DNA of 40,856 bases from Nostoc sp. S13 (GTDB lineage Bacteria; Cyanobacteriota; Cyanobacteriia; Cyanobacteriales; Nostocaceae), in NCBI RefSeq assembly GCF_029379315.1, contig NZ_JAQYWQ010000061.1, forward strand, positions 1 to 40,856, given 5' to 3'. Both the position numbers and the translations under genes were made by a program. The first letter of the stretch is position 1, and every line of letters starts with the position of its first letter. A model generated the notes under the pieces. It saw only the letters and a program-made list of their open reading frames with translations. It made no database searches and was not told the DNA's origin. This document shows, one piece after another, positions 16,107 to 24,463 of this stretch.

Positions 16107-17339
16107 ATGTCAAGCCACTCATATTTTCGCTACAAGTTTAAAGAGAGAGGCTTTACAAGATGGTGTCAAGCAATGGCAGACAAACCGCAAGAAATAAAGG
16201 TGAACAAATTAGTTAATTCACCCAGAGAAACTTCAGAAGTAAAAATTCAGGCTCAATCATCAGTGGAAAATGAACCGTCTATATTAGAGTCTTTTGTTGA
16301 AACTGTTGCTCAGACTGGCAAAGCAGTTTTAGATACAGCAGTAGAGGTGGGAGAAGCGACGGCGAAACAAACACACAAGTTAATTGAGCAAACAACTCAA
16401 ACTAGCGGTCAGGTTGTGAATAGCCTTAGCGAAAATTGGCTGATTAGAAAACTATCTGGAGTGTTAAATCTCAATTGGCTAATTGGTGCTATTAACGTTG
16501 TTGATTTGGAAAAAGCAGAAGTTGCGGTAAATAAGCTCAAGCAAAAGTATCCCAATGAATCACCCAGCCAGATTGCTCACCGAATCATGGTGGAAAAAGC
16601 AACTCAAGCAGCCACAGTTGGACTCGCAACTAGTATTTTGCCAGGAATAGCAGTGGCATTGTTTGCAATTGATTTAACAGCAACAACAAAATTGCAGTCA
16701 GAAATGCTTTATCAAATTGCATCTGTCTACGGGCTAGATTTAAAAGATCCTGCCCGTAAAGGTGAAGTTTTGGCAATTTTTGGTTTGGCTTTGGGGGGAG
16801 AGCGTCTTTTGAAAGCTGCGGGATTAGGCTTGCTGCGAAATGTGCCTTTGGCGGGTGTAGCGATCGCAGCTAGTTCAAATGCAACGATGATCTATTCATT
16901 GGGGTATGCTGCTTGTCGATTTTACGAAGCGAAGCTGGATGAATCAACTTCCTTGGCATCGCCACAGACATTGGCAACATTAAAAGCCGAAAGTGACAAA
17001 TATTTGGCAAGTGCGATCGCTCAAGAAGCCGTTATGGATCAAATTTTAGTACACATGATTCTCGCCAGTCATCCAGAGAAGACTTGGGAAGAAATTTTGC
17101 CAGAATTACAAGCTGTAAACCTTAATCCTACCTCCTTGGATGTCATTGCCCAAAATATCAAATCACCTAAGTCTTTAGATGTACTGCTCAATCAGCTAAA
17201 TCGTGATTTTGCCATACCCTTGTTGACTCAGTGTTACAAAATTGCCCAGCTTGACAATCACACTACACCAATTGAGCAAGAAATAATAGAAGCGATCGCT
17301 AACAAATTTGACATTGATGTAAATGCAATTAAGACATAG
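16107..17339 (+). CDS. EcsC-like conserved cyanobacterial protein
   Basis: A 410-residue protein that I place tentatively in the EcsC/DUF697-like group of membrane-associated proteins of unknown function. Residues about 30-110 are a hydrophilic, probably helical N-terminal part (VETVAQTGKAVLDTAVEV). The central conserved block includes KATQAATVGLATSILPGIAV and ALFAIDLTATTKLQSEM, then a Gly/Ala-rich hydrophobic stretch GLGLLRNVPLAGVAIAAS. The C-terminal 120 residues are helical. GGGAG sits directly against ATG 16107, so ATG 16173 (MADKPQEIKV) is a possible alternative start. No partner genes are evident, and a hairpin follows the stop. Confidence 0.6.
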   Translation: MSSHSYFRYKFKERGFTRWCQAMADKPQEIKVNKLVNSPRETSEVKIQAQSSVENEPSILESFVETVAQTGKAVLDTAVEVGEATAKQTHKLIEQTTQTSGQVVNSLSENWLIRKLSGVLNLNWLIGAINVVDLEKAEVAVNKLKQKYPNESPSQIAHRIMVEKATQAATVGLATSILPGIAVALFAIDLTATTKLQSEMLYQIASVYGLDLKDPARKGEVLAIFGLALGGERLLKAAGLGLLRNVPLAGVAIAASSNATMIYSLGYAACRFYEAKLDESTSLASPQTLATLKAESDKYLASAIAQEAVMDQILVHMILASHPEKTWEEILPELQAVNLNPTSLDVIAQNIKSPKSLDVLLNQLNRDFAIPLLTQCYKIAQLDNHTTPIEQEIIEAIANKFDIDVNAIKT

Positions 17340-17382
17340 GGCATGGGGCATTGGGATCTGAATTTTCACGGGATCGGCATAA

Positions 17383-17405
17383 CCTCTCTCTTAAAAGGAG
17401 AGAGG
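17383..17405 (+). terminator. Hairpin after the EcsC-like gene
   Basis: CCTCTCTC pairs with GAGAGAGG around a TTAAAAG loop, 44 bp beyond the stop codon. There is no long T-run afterwards, so termination strength is uncertain. Confidence 0.5.
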
Positions 17406-18107
17406 CTTTGAGGCTTACTTCCCAACGCTAGTAGGAGAGCCAGTGCGTTGGGGAGGCAGTGCGTTGGACGGGTTTCCCGGCTTGTTCGCGTAGCGTCTCC
17501 CCTTGGGAGAAGCAACTGCCGTCGGCGGAGCCGACTTAAAGCACCTGGCGTAAGGGGCTGTTCTTGTTAGGTCTGTATTAAACTCAACTGAGAAGCGCTA
17601 TATTGGCATCAGTAATTGAAATTTTTATCTAATTAGAGATTTTACTAAGTTTTAATTTTTTAAATATCTATTATTAATGGATATTAGCTTAATTTAGCTG
17701 ATATTTTATTGACATAATTTTGACATTGTTAATAATATTTACTCATAATTTTACGTTCTGAATTTTATTGATTTATCGTAAATCAAAGGATTTAAGACTC
17801 CTTCCCTTCTGCCGTTCGTGAGAGGCTAACGCATACACGTAGCGGTTAGGCTCCGACTCCGTTCCCGCAGTTGGCACAAAGGGGAGGCAGTCCGTTAGGC
17901 GAGCAATGTCAGACTTGTACCCCTGCAATACAAACAAGCTACGCGCAGCGTCTTTGACAGGAGAAGGAATTGCCGTGGGGAAAATACGCAAGGCGCTGCT
18001 CTCAGTTACCCTGCGGGGCTACAGTCGGGGTTTAAATAAGAGTCTAAAACTCTCTTCTCTACGGACGCTGCACGAACAATTTTTAATGGGTAACTGTTTG
18101 TCATAGT
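17406..18107. repeat. Repeat-rich gene-free stretch
   Basis: Two GC-rich islands (about 17440-17560 and 17800-18080) are built from common Nostoc interspersed repeats: TTCGCGTAGCGTCTCCCCTT, GTCGGCGGAGCCGAC (a palindrome), AAGCTACGCGCAGCGTCT and ACAGTCGGGGTTTAAATAAG. Related pieces recur at 33703-33769. They flank a very AT-rich segment (17590-17780). Short open frames here have repeat-derived composition and are not called as genes. Confidence 0.6.
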
Positions 18108-18159
18108 ACTGAAAGTAACTGTTTTTTTTTAGTTCCCATGTTACTTCTAGATCAACTGC

Positions 18160-18174
18160 TTCACTTGAAGTGAA
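18160..18174. promoter_or_regulatory. 15-bp palindrome before the Rieske gene
   Basis: TTCACTTGAAGTGAA is a perfect 7-1-7 palindrome ending 9 bases before the start codon. A second inverted pair (AGTAAC / GTTACT, about 18113-18145) surrounds the adjacent T-run. The position suits an operator for a small dimeric repressor. The regulator is unknown. Confidence 0.4.
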
Positions 18175-18183
18175 ACCATAAAA

Positions 18184-19272
18184 ATGAATCTAAACTCGCA
18201 GACTTTTAGCTCAACCCGTAAACCTAAAAATTTTAATAATCCAGAGCATTTTATTGAGGGCTGGTATTGGGTAATACCCTCTCAAAATCTGCGGGTGGGT
18301 GAAGTAAAACCTGTCACGATTTTGGGTAGAGAATTAGTGATTTACCGTGGTAAAGACAGAAGAGTAGTTACCTTTGATGCCTACTGTCCACATATGGGCG
18401 CTCACCTTGCTGAAGGTAAAGTTGAGGGTAATGCACTACGTTGTTTTTTCCACCACTGGAAGTTTGATGCTGAAGGGATGTGTATTGATATCCCATGTTT
18501 AGATGCGCCGGTTTCCCTGAAGTTACAAACTTGGCCCACTGCTGAAAAGTATGGAATGATTTGGGTTTGGACTGGAGAAATACCACAACAACCTCTACCT
18601 TTTGTTCCAGAGTTAGAACAAAAGGAGTGTGATGTCACCATCTCTTCTCACTTCGTGATGAACTGTCACCCCAATGTGGTGATGATTAATGCGATTGATG
18701 CTCAACACCTCAATACAGTTCACAAACTGCCAATAGAAGTTATTTTTGAAAGACAGGAACTGAACGAGAATGCTATTATCTTCAGTAACACTACACCCAT
18801 CAAAGACAATTCGTTTTTGATTAAGCTCATCCGTCTTTTCTACAAAAATGCCATAACTTACAGTATTTGCTATTGGTACGGTAGCATTGGCATTGTGACA
18901 CTTGGCCCCGATTTCTTCCATGTCCACACGATGTTTGCAGTTCGCCTTCACGAAGGGGGAAAAACTGAAGGTCAAATCCTGTTGATTACTAAAAAACGTA
19001 AAGGAATTTTTGGTTGGTTATGCAATCGAGTTGTGCTATGGCTGACTAATATTGCAGGTAAATACTTTCTCATGGGTGACATCAAGATTGTCCAAACAAT
19101 TAAGTTTGATTTGAAAACTCCCATCAAAGCAGATCAGTCAATCATGCAGTTTATTAACCATGTTGAAAAACAGCAATCCCGAATGTGGGGGACTTGGCAA
19201 GAAGCGCGATCGCGCGATATGGAGAGTAAGCCCAAGCGTGAGAGATGGCAAGATACAATGAGTAATGATTAG
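18184..19272 (+). CDS. Rieske non-heme iron oxygenase
   Basis: A 362-residue two-domain oxygenase alpha-subunit type protein. The Rieske [2Fe-2S] ligands are C68/H70 in YCPHMGAH and C87/H90 in RCFFHHW. The mononuclear iron site is D172, H175 and H180 in NAIDAQHLNTVH, with Asp172 as the usual bridge residue between subunits. Such enzymes hydroxylate or demethylate ring compounds, sterols, chlorophyll precursors or carotenoids using electrons from a ferredoxin. No reductase or pathway gene is adjacent, so the substrate cannot be named. The C-terminus has a hydrophobic segment followed by a basic tail. A palindrome just before the start suggests repression control. The gene stands alone between repeat-rich regions. 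Confidence 0.85.
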   Translation: MNLNSQTFSSTRKPKNFNNPEHFIEGWYWVIPSQNLRVGEVKPVTILGRELVIYRGKDRRVVTFDAYCPHMGAHLAEGKVEGNALRCFFHHWKFDAEGMCIDIPCLDAPVSLKLQTWPTAEKYGMIWVWTGEIPQQPLPFVPELEQKECDVTISSHFVMNCHPNVVMINAIDAQHLNTVHKLPIEVIFERQELNENAIIFSNTTPIKDNSFLIKLIRLFYKNAITYSICYWYGSIGIVTLGPDFFHVHTMFAVRLHEGGKTEGQILLITKKRKGIFGWLCNRVVLWLTNIAGKYFLMGDIKIVQTIKFDLKTPIKADQSIMQFINHVEKQQSRMWGTWQEARSRDMESKPKRERWQDTMSND

Positions 19273-19372
19273 TATCATGTCTATATGACCAGAATTCCGT
19301 CAGATTACTTGGTCAATTAAACGCAGACTAAATCATACCATTGTCAACAATTTTTGCAAGAAATAAATCGCC

Positions 19373-19402
19373 TGTAGGGGCGTACATCTGTACGCCCCTA
19401 CA
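19373..19402. repeat. 30-bp perfect hairpin repeat
   Basis: Fourteen-base arms TGTAGGGGCGTACA and TGTACGCCCCTACA are perfectly complementary with a TC spacer. This is a common palindromic interspersed element of Nostoc genomes. Its place about 100 bp after the Rieske gene may let it act as a 3' hairpin. Confidence 0.75.
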
Positions 19403-19520
19403 AATGTATGTTTAGCAGGTATTTTGTGAAATGGTATAACAATTAATAAAAGTTAAAAGTTCAACGAAATTACTTTTAACTTTTAATTTATTTTTTACTG
19501 GGCTACCATATTAATAAAAA

Positions 19521-19539
19521 GAAGTGGCAAAGCCACTTC
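19521..19539 (-). terminator. Rho-independent terminator of the MoxR-vWA cluster
   Basis: On the minus strand GAAGTGGC-TTT-GCCACTTC forms a perfect 8-bp stem with a 3-base loop, followed at once by TTTTTATTAAT. It lies 160 bp downstream of the last coding trace of the minus-strand cluster, so it is the likely end of that transcript. Confidence 0.75.
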
Positions 19540-19698
19540 CTAATTCCCAGGTAGAACCTAAGTCATGAGTATAACGACTACAAAAAATTGAAATAGTATA
19601 AACAAATACCAATTAACTGGATATCTCTGTTTTAATAGTTGCCTGGGTTAGCAAATTCTGATTTACATCAGCCAAATAACTGTATATTTACATAAGTC

Positions 19699-19947
19699 TC
19701 ATGATTGCAATGCAGACTCAATTTTATCGAGTTCATCGCTAAGATATGCCAGTTTTGCCTCTTGATCAAGAAGCTGCTGTTCTAATTGAAACTTGACTGC
19801 TGTAGCAGCCTCAATAGCTACAGCTTTCTTCATCTGCTTAAACTTCTGACTGCGGATGTCAAATTCTGCCTGAAGTGCGTCTAATTTTTGTTGCGATCGC
19901 CGTCGTTGTTCAGCAGTTAAACTAGTAGGAATTAGACTAGTTTCAAT
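19699..19947 (-). pseudogene. Stand-alone coiled-coil domain, start lost
   Basis: The minus strand encodes about 82 residues without a normal start codon (the frame opens at ATT after an in-frame TAA). The translation includes TAEQRRRSQQKLDALQAEF, then FKQMKKAVAIEAATAVKFQL and EQQLLDQEAKLAYLSDELDK. It has the same pattern as the N-terminal coiled coil of the STAND-like protein at 24448-25431 (x-LRRDYAIAADTLIRFQLEKQ). It is therefore probably the leftover N-terminal domain of a second member of that family, or a small gene using a rare start. It sits just after the WD40 gene and before the terminator. Confidence 0.55.
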
Positions 19948-20164
19948 GGTTGCTGCTTCGGCAAAAATTTACTTCCACCAGCGTAATAACAAAGGGGAAA
20001 ATTATCGCCCAAATCCAGCACTTTATTTACAAACGGGTGCTGTGGCCCTGATGCTCTTTTTGGCACTTGGTCAAACAAGTAAACTAAAATATCAAGAAGA
20101 CGAAGAATGCGATCGCCTTTTATACTGTATAACTTGTGGAGAAGTGCGATCGCATCCCCTTTGA
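19946..20164 (+). CDS. Small hypothetical protein with one hydrophobic segment
   Basis: A 72-codon frame opposite in direction to the cluster. It carries YRPNPALYLQTGAVALMLFL, a plausible membrane segment, but has no ribosome site and its last third covers two HIP1 octamers. It abuts the coiled-coil remnant. I do not recognise it, and it may be a fragment or a chance frame. Confidence 0.2.
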   Translation: MVAASAKIYFHQRNNKGENYRPNPALYLQTGAVALMLFLALGQTSKLKYQEDEECDRLLYCITCGEVRSHPL

Positions 20165-20174
20165 GCGAGCTAGT

Positions 20175-22148
20175 CTATTTTGATCCAAGATTGATACGCT
20201 TTAAAGCAGAGTCAGCATTCTGACGAACACCTGGGTCTGAATCTTTCAGTGCTTCAGTCAGAGTAGGGACAGCAGTCTTTGCTTGTGAACCTAAACTTCC
20301 TAAAGCTGAGGCAGCGGTTCGGCGAACATCTACACTAGGGTTTTTCAAGGCAGCTATGAGATTATCAACTGTTGCCCTATGCCAGAGAATTAAGTCATTT
20401 CCACTAGCACTGGCTAGTGTTTGAGCATCAGGGCTAAATGCTATGGAAAACATAGCATTTTGCAGATTTAGAGTTTGCAGTTCTTTACCATCAAGGCTCC
20501 AGATTTTAATAGTCTTATCCTGACTGGCTGAGGCAATAGTTTTGCCATCAGGATTAAAACTGATACTGGTGACTGCACTTTTATGCCCTTTAAGAGTTGT
20601 AATTAGTTTTCCGTCAATGTCCCAGAGCTTTACTGTTCTATCCTGACTGGCAGAAGCCAGTATCTTCTCATCAGGGCTGAAGACGACGCTGTTGACCCTA
20701 TCGCTATGCCTTATGGCAGTTTGTAATTTCGGCTCTTTAAGATTCCACAATTTGATCGTGTTGTCACCACTGGCAGAAGCTAAAGTTTTGCCATCCGGGC
20801 TGAAGACGACGCTGTTGACCCTATCGCTATGCCCACTCAGAGAGGTAATTTCTTTGCCCGTGGCGACATCCCACAATTTGATCGTCTTATCATCACTGGC
20901 GGAAGCTAAAGTTTTGCCATCCGGGCTGAAGACGACGCTGTTGACCCTATCGCTATGCCCACTCAGAGAGGTAATTTCTTTGCCCGTGGCGACATCCCAC
21001 AATTTGATCGTCTTATCATCACTGGCGGAAGCTAAAGTTTTGCCATCCGGGCTGAAGACGACGCTGTTGACCCTATCGCTATGCCCACTCAGAGAGGTAA
21101 TTTCTTTGCCCGTGGCGACATCCCACAATTTGATCGTCTTATCATCACTGGCGGAAGCTAAAGTTTTGCCATCCGGGCTGAAGACGGCGCTGTTGACCCT
21201 ATCGCTATGCCCTTTGAGGATAATACCTTGTATCCATAGAACAATATTTTCTTTTGTAATTTTTTGCTGTTGATTAAAAAAACTACTCGATATCTGCTGA
21301 AACTCTGTTGGATTAAGCTTTTGCCAAATAAAGATTCCTGTTCCCACAACAGCCACTGCTAAACTAACCCCAATCAACCAACGATGCCTTTTTGTTTTAA
21401 AAGAAACTTTAGGTATAAGTTTGGCTTTAAATTGGTCTGGGATCAACAATTTGACTCCAGCAACCTTAATTTCGTCTTTAGAATCCATAACTTGACTGAG
21501 GAGATTTTTTGCCTCGGTCACATTACCTCTGGCAAAGCTTTTCATCCCACTAACGTATACTAGCAGAGGTTCATAGCCTACTAAGGGTTCTGCAAGTGTT
21601 TGTACTAGCGAAGTGAGGCGTATCCATTCTGACCCATCTTCAATATTCAAGCTTGCCAAGTTAGAAGCAATTTCACGGGCTGCTTCATGAGGTTGAGCAT
21701 AAGCTAAAGCTGTCCACTTTTGAGCTTGGGCAAAGTCACGAGTGTCAGTATTGGAGCTATTAAGCTGTTCTTGCATATAAGCAAGAAGAAAGTCTGAGAG
21801 TTCTAAAATTCTTTGCTGACCAAAGCACGGATTATTCTTCAATTCCTTCAAAAGCTCATTGCGGATTGCCCAATCTACCTCGTAGAGTTCGTAACCAACT
21901 TCATTACAAAGGTTAGACAGCAGCAGGTCTGCGACAGAAATCCAGGGAATATTCAGCATATCACTGTTAATATCTTGCTGGAAATTTGCCCACAAGCGAT
22001 ATAGCAAATCAGGAGTTAATGCTAATGGGAAAGCAGCATGGCAAGCTAAATAAAAATGGGCTTCGCCAAAGCGTTTACTAAATGACTCAATGCGCCGTTT
22101 TGCAATTCTATATTTAGCTTCATTTGAGGATACTGCTGTGCGAGTCAT
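20175..22148 (-). CDS. Membrane WD40/HEAT protein of a MoxR-vWA system
   Basis: Last complete gene of the cluster. ATG 22148 is chosen because AGAAGG lies just upstream and it falls 19 bp after the vWA stop, giving 657 residues; an upstream in-frame ATG at 22208 would overlap the vWA gene. The first 240 residues are a helical domain (FGEAHFYLACHAAFPLALTP, then PWISVADLLLSNLCNEVGYE) that I associate with proteins encoded beside MoxR/vWA pairs in Nostoc. A membrane segment at about 256-277 follows, then seven WD40 blades forming one propeller, then two HEAT-like repeats (NPSVDVRRTAASALGSLG, DSDPGVRQNADSALKRI). Three consecutive 126-bp units are nearly identical in DNA. By analogy it would be the sensor or effector arm; this is inference. 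Confidence 0.8.
   Translation of the reverse strand: MTRTAVSSNEAKYRIAKRRIESFSKRFGEAHFYLACHAAFPLALTPDLLYRLWANFQQDINSDMLNIPWISVADLLLSNLCNEVGYELYEVDWAIRNELLKELKNNPCFGQQRILELSDFLLAYMQEQLNSSNTDTRDFAQAQKWTALAYAQPHEAAREIASNLASLNIEDGSEWIRLTSLVQTLAEPLVGYEPLLVYVSGMKSFARGNVTEAKNLLSQVMDSKDEIKVAGVKLLIPDQFKAKLIPKVSFKTKRHRWLIGVSLAVAVVGTGIFIWQKLNPTEFQQISSSFFNQQQKITKENIVLWIQGIILKGHSDRVNSAVFSPDGKTLASASDDKTIKLWDVATGKEITSLSGHSDRVNSVVFSPDGKTLASASDDKTIKLWDVATGKEITSLSGHSDRVNSVVFSPDGKTLASASDDKTIKLWDVATGKEITSLSGHSDRVNSVVFSPDGKTLASASGDNTIKLWNLKEPKLQTAIRHSDRVNSVVFSPDEKILASASQDRTVKLWDIDGKLITTLKGHKSAVTSISFNPDGKTIASASQDKTIKIWSLDGKELQTLNLQNAMFSIAFSPDAQTLASASGNDLILWHRATVDNLIAALKNPSVDVRRTAASALGSLGSQAKTAVPTLTEALKDSDPGVRQNADSALKRINLGSK
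20821..21198. repeat. Three near-identical 126-bp WD40 coding units
   Basis: Units start at 20821, 20947 and 21073. The first two are identical over 126 bases and the third differs at one position (GACGACGC to GACGGCGC). Partial, more diverged units continue on both sides, the next copy of the motif lying 123 bp away. Each unit encodes one 42-residue WD40 blade. Confidence 0.95.
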
Positions 22149-22167
22149 TTTACACCTTCTAAAAGTT

Positions 22168-23538
22168 CTACAAACTGCTATGACGACCTCGTAGAGCATT
22201 AATGGCACTATCTAAACCTTCGCGGGTTGCCTCAAACATGGGAACTAATCCGGCAATTTCTCCAGCAGTTGTACTCAGCCAACGCTTTTTCGGTATGGGA
22301 TTCAACCATGCAACATAACGAACGTATTGTTTTAACTGTTTGAGAAATACCTTTGTCAACTCTATCCTCTCTGAATTCAGACCACCACGAGCAGCGCCAG
22401 CATCACTGAATATGAGTGCTACTACTCTATTCTGACGCAGGCGAACTAAAACATTCTCAATTGGCTCTGCTTGTTGATGCACTGGGTCATAGTAGAGATA
22501 CCCAACTGGACAATTATGAAAATAGTAGATGCTAGATGCACCTAGTTGCCCACCCCGCGAGGCAGTGTGACCCAAACGAACTGACAGAGAATGAAAAGGA
22601 ACCATAGATCCGTCTTGGTCGATTAGCAACAGCAGTTCTGTCCGATTCACCCGGACTGGTGACAACACAGGCTCCAGCATCATTCCGTAGCGTCCAATCT
22701 GGTTAACTGTTGCTTCTATATCCAATTCTGTAGCAATTCCCTCTTTAGTCAAACGGCGCAGGTATCGCCACATCTGCTTCATTTGCCTTTGAGTTACAGG
22801 CAAATAGTCCGTAGAGAAGAGAAAGCGATCGCCCAACACCTCTCCATTCCCACTAGTCACCTGACGTATCGCTTGGGCAACTTGTACTTCATCTTCAATA
22901 TTACGAAACGATTCTGAAGCTAGCGTAGCAGTAGGTATGGGCTTAGATGGTTCTGTATGTAAGTGGTTATTTTGATCGCGACGCTTCATCAACAACCTTA
23001 GCAACCACAAACACCCTGAACTTACTGCCAAAATGAGCAACAAAATCAACCAAACTGGCCAATTTGTTTGACTTTTATTTTGAGTAATTTGTGCAGTCGG
23101 GGTCGGTGCAACTGGTTGCTGAACTGGTGAGGGTAATTCCTTTGGCACTGATGTTGGCAAAGATACTGTAGGGGAAGGTACACTCACTTGATTTTTTGAG
23201 CGTATAACCCATAGCGTTAACCCTACAGCTAAAACCAACACTCCCACTAAAGTTGCAAACCTAACAAGTTGAGTAACTTGACTTTGGTTTAAATCTGAAG
23301 CTTGAGTTTGGGGAACAGTCTCACTACCAATTAACTGTTCAAAGTGATAATCAAATATATATTTCTCTTCAACTGATTTAACCCAAAGTAACCGACACAA
23401 TCGAGCTAAAGCACCTCTATCTGGAAGACCATAACCAGCTTGCAAAGCCTGCAACATCGACTGGTAATCATCCACACCCAGAGGTAATCCTGCCTGTCGC
23501 AGTCGAGTAAACAACTCCAGTAGGGGTAAATCATCCAT
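22168..23538 (-). CDS. Two-TM von Willebrand factor A protein, MoxR partner
   Basis: A 456-residue membrane protein with a C-terminal vWA domain. It starts with a helical N-terminal domain (1-75, ELFTRLRQAGLPLGVDDYQS). Two membrane segments (about 91-112 and 160-183) flank a Pro/Thr-rich loop. The vWA domain begins near residue 300 and its metal site is DQDGS (307-311), where the middle Ser of the usual DxSxS is Asp; SDAGAARGG supplies the later loop. vWA proteins are the usual partners of MoxR ATPases in metal-dependent assembly or remodelling. Its ATG overlaps the end of the MoxR frame by eight bases, and the WD40 gene follows 19 bp after its stop, so all are in one operon. Confidence 0.85.
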   Translation of the reverse strand: MDDLPLLELFTRLRQAGLPLGVDDYQSMLQALQAGYGLPDRGALARLCRLLWVKSVEEKYIFDYHFEQLIGSETVPQTQASDLNQSQVTQLVRFATLVGVLVLAVGLTLWVIRSKNQVSVPSPTVSLPTSVPKELPSPVQQPVAPTPTAQITQNKSQTNWPVWLILLLILAVSSGCLWLLRLLMKRRDQNNHLHTEPSKPIPTATLASESFRNIEDEVQVAQAIRQVTSGNGEVLGDRFLFSTDYLPVTQRQMKQMWRYLRRLTKEGIATELDIEATVNQIGRYGMMLEPVLSPVRVNRTELLLLIDQDGSMVPFHSLSVRLGHTASRGGQLGASSIYYFHNCPVGYLYYDPVHQQAEPIENVLVRLRQNRVVALIFSDAGAARGGLNSERIELTKVFLKQLKQYVRYVAWLNPIPKKRWLSTTAGEIAGLVPMFEATREGLDSAINALRGRHSSL

Positions 23539-23722
23539 TATTTTTCAACTTTAGATAACGGATGTGATCTTCCCAACTCTTTAACAACACACCAGGGTAA
23601 GGCAACTTACCATTCAGTTTTGCCAAAGCCTCATCTTCGGGGTAGCGACGCAAAGCCTTGAACCAGTCAATCAACTCACTAGTGCTGATTTTCTTGCTTG
23701 CTCCACTTTGGTTTTTTTTCAT
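23531..23722 (-). pseudogene. C-terminal lid part of the interrupted MoxR gene
   Basis: These 63 codons are in the same frame as the MoxR gene and follow its TAA (23735-23737) after only four sense codons (CTG CGG GAA GAA). Residues KKISTSELIDWFKALRRYPE and LPYPGVLLKSWEDHIRYLKL are the conserved end of this MoxR subfamily. ATG 23722 is preceded by GGGAAGA, so a separate lid peptide could be made by reinitiation. Otherwise it is the dead tail of a nonsense mutant. Confidence 0.75.
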
Positions 23723-23734
23723 TTCTTCCCGCAG

Positions 23735-24463
23735 TTACCAAAAACGCTCTACAGCTTGGTTTATCAAAATCTCTGATACTTTCGGAAACAAAGCATTCAT
23801 AATTTGGATTAGTCTTTCACGGCTAGGAAATTCTACATAATGGAATAAGCATCGACGTAAAAAAGCATCTGGCAAATCTTTTTCGTCATTACTGGTGATT
23901 AAAACAATGGGTGCTACCTTGGCTTCAATCTCCTGTCCCGTTTCCTCGACAATAAATCGTTTTTGATCCAGTTCCAGCAGCAAGTCGTTGGGAAAGTCAA
24001 TGTCAGCTTTATCAATTTCATCAATCAGCACCACTGTACGTTGCTCACTCTGAAATGCCCGTCCCAAAGGCCCCCAATTTACATAAGTAGTCGGGTTATC
24101 AAGTCGCTGAATCTGTTCTGCTGTCAAGCGATTAGAAACGGCAAGCTGGGCATCCCGCAACCGTCCTACAGCATCGTAAGTATACAAGCCATCCCGCGCT
24201 CGACCGGTGGATTTGACATACCAGGCTTCTAACTTTAAACCCAGTTCGTAAGCGACAGCACTTGCAAGTAAAGTCTTACCGCATCCCGGTTCACCTTTCA
24301 GCAGTAAAGGACGTTCCAAGTAAATCGCCAAGTTTACCGCTTCTACCAGTTCAGGATTAGGCAAATAGGGATATAACAGCTGTCCGTTCGCCCCCCTTTC
24401 TCCTAAATGGGGCTGTACTTTACCTGTATATTCCAAGAGTTTTCCACCTACAGCCTTAACCAT
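23735..24463 (-). CDS. MoxR-family AAA+ ATPase, cut short by an in-frame stop
   Basis: MoxR ATPases work as chaperones together with vWA proteins. Visible motifs are Walker A GEPGCGKT (57-64), Walker B VVLIDEIDKAD (144-154), sensor 1 ITSND and the Arg-finger LRRC (202-205). The protein then ends at INQAVERFW, where a TAA replaces what was probably a Gln codon. The lid domain continues in the same frame at 23722-23531. Without the stop the product would be about 310 residues. The 242-residue form lacks most of the lid helices and so may be unable to form rings. Its start overlaps the end of the STAND-like gene by 16 bases and has AGGA just upstream, so it is translationally coupled. Confidence 0.85.
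   Translation of the reverse strand: MVKAVGGKLLEYTGKVQPHLGERGANGQLLYPYLPNPELVEAVNLAIYLERPLLLKGEPGCGKTLLASAVAYELGLKLEAWYVKSTGRARDGLYTYDAVGRLRDAQLAVSNRLTAEQIQRLDNPTTYVNWGPLGRAFQSEQRTVVLIDEIDKADIDFPNDLLLELDQKRFIVEETGQEIEAKVAPIVLITSNDEKDLPDAFLRRCLFHYVEFPSRERLIQIMNALFPKVSEILINQAVERFW

Noticed and set aside
17773..18106. Overlapping 66- to 72-codon frames on both strands
   Set aside because: They consist of Nostoc interspersed repeats (AAGCTACGCGCAGCGTCT and related) and are open only because of GC-rich repeat sequence.
20821..21198. Regular repeats suggesting a CRISPR or other non-coding array
   Set aside because: The units are contiguous, 126 bp long, without spacers and encode perfect WD40 blades.
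20692..21273. A 193-codon plus-strand open frame with repeated LPSGLKTTLLTLSLCPLREV-like units
   Set aside because: It is the mirror of the WD40 repeats on the minus strand. The periodicity comes from the 126-bp coding units and there is no ribosome site or independent protein feature.
22149..22208. Upstream ATG for the WD40 protein
   Set aside because: It overlaps the vWA gene and lacks a ribosome site, while ATG 22148 has AGAAGG at the right distance.
2388..24463. Recoding of TAA or TAG as glutamine, suggested by several in-frame stops at Gln positions
   Set aside because: All intact genes in the window end normally at TAA, TAG or TGA, and most of the affected frames also carry deletions or frameshifts. 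Ordinary decay explains them.
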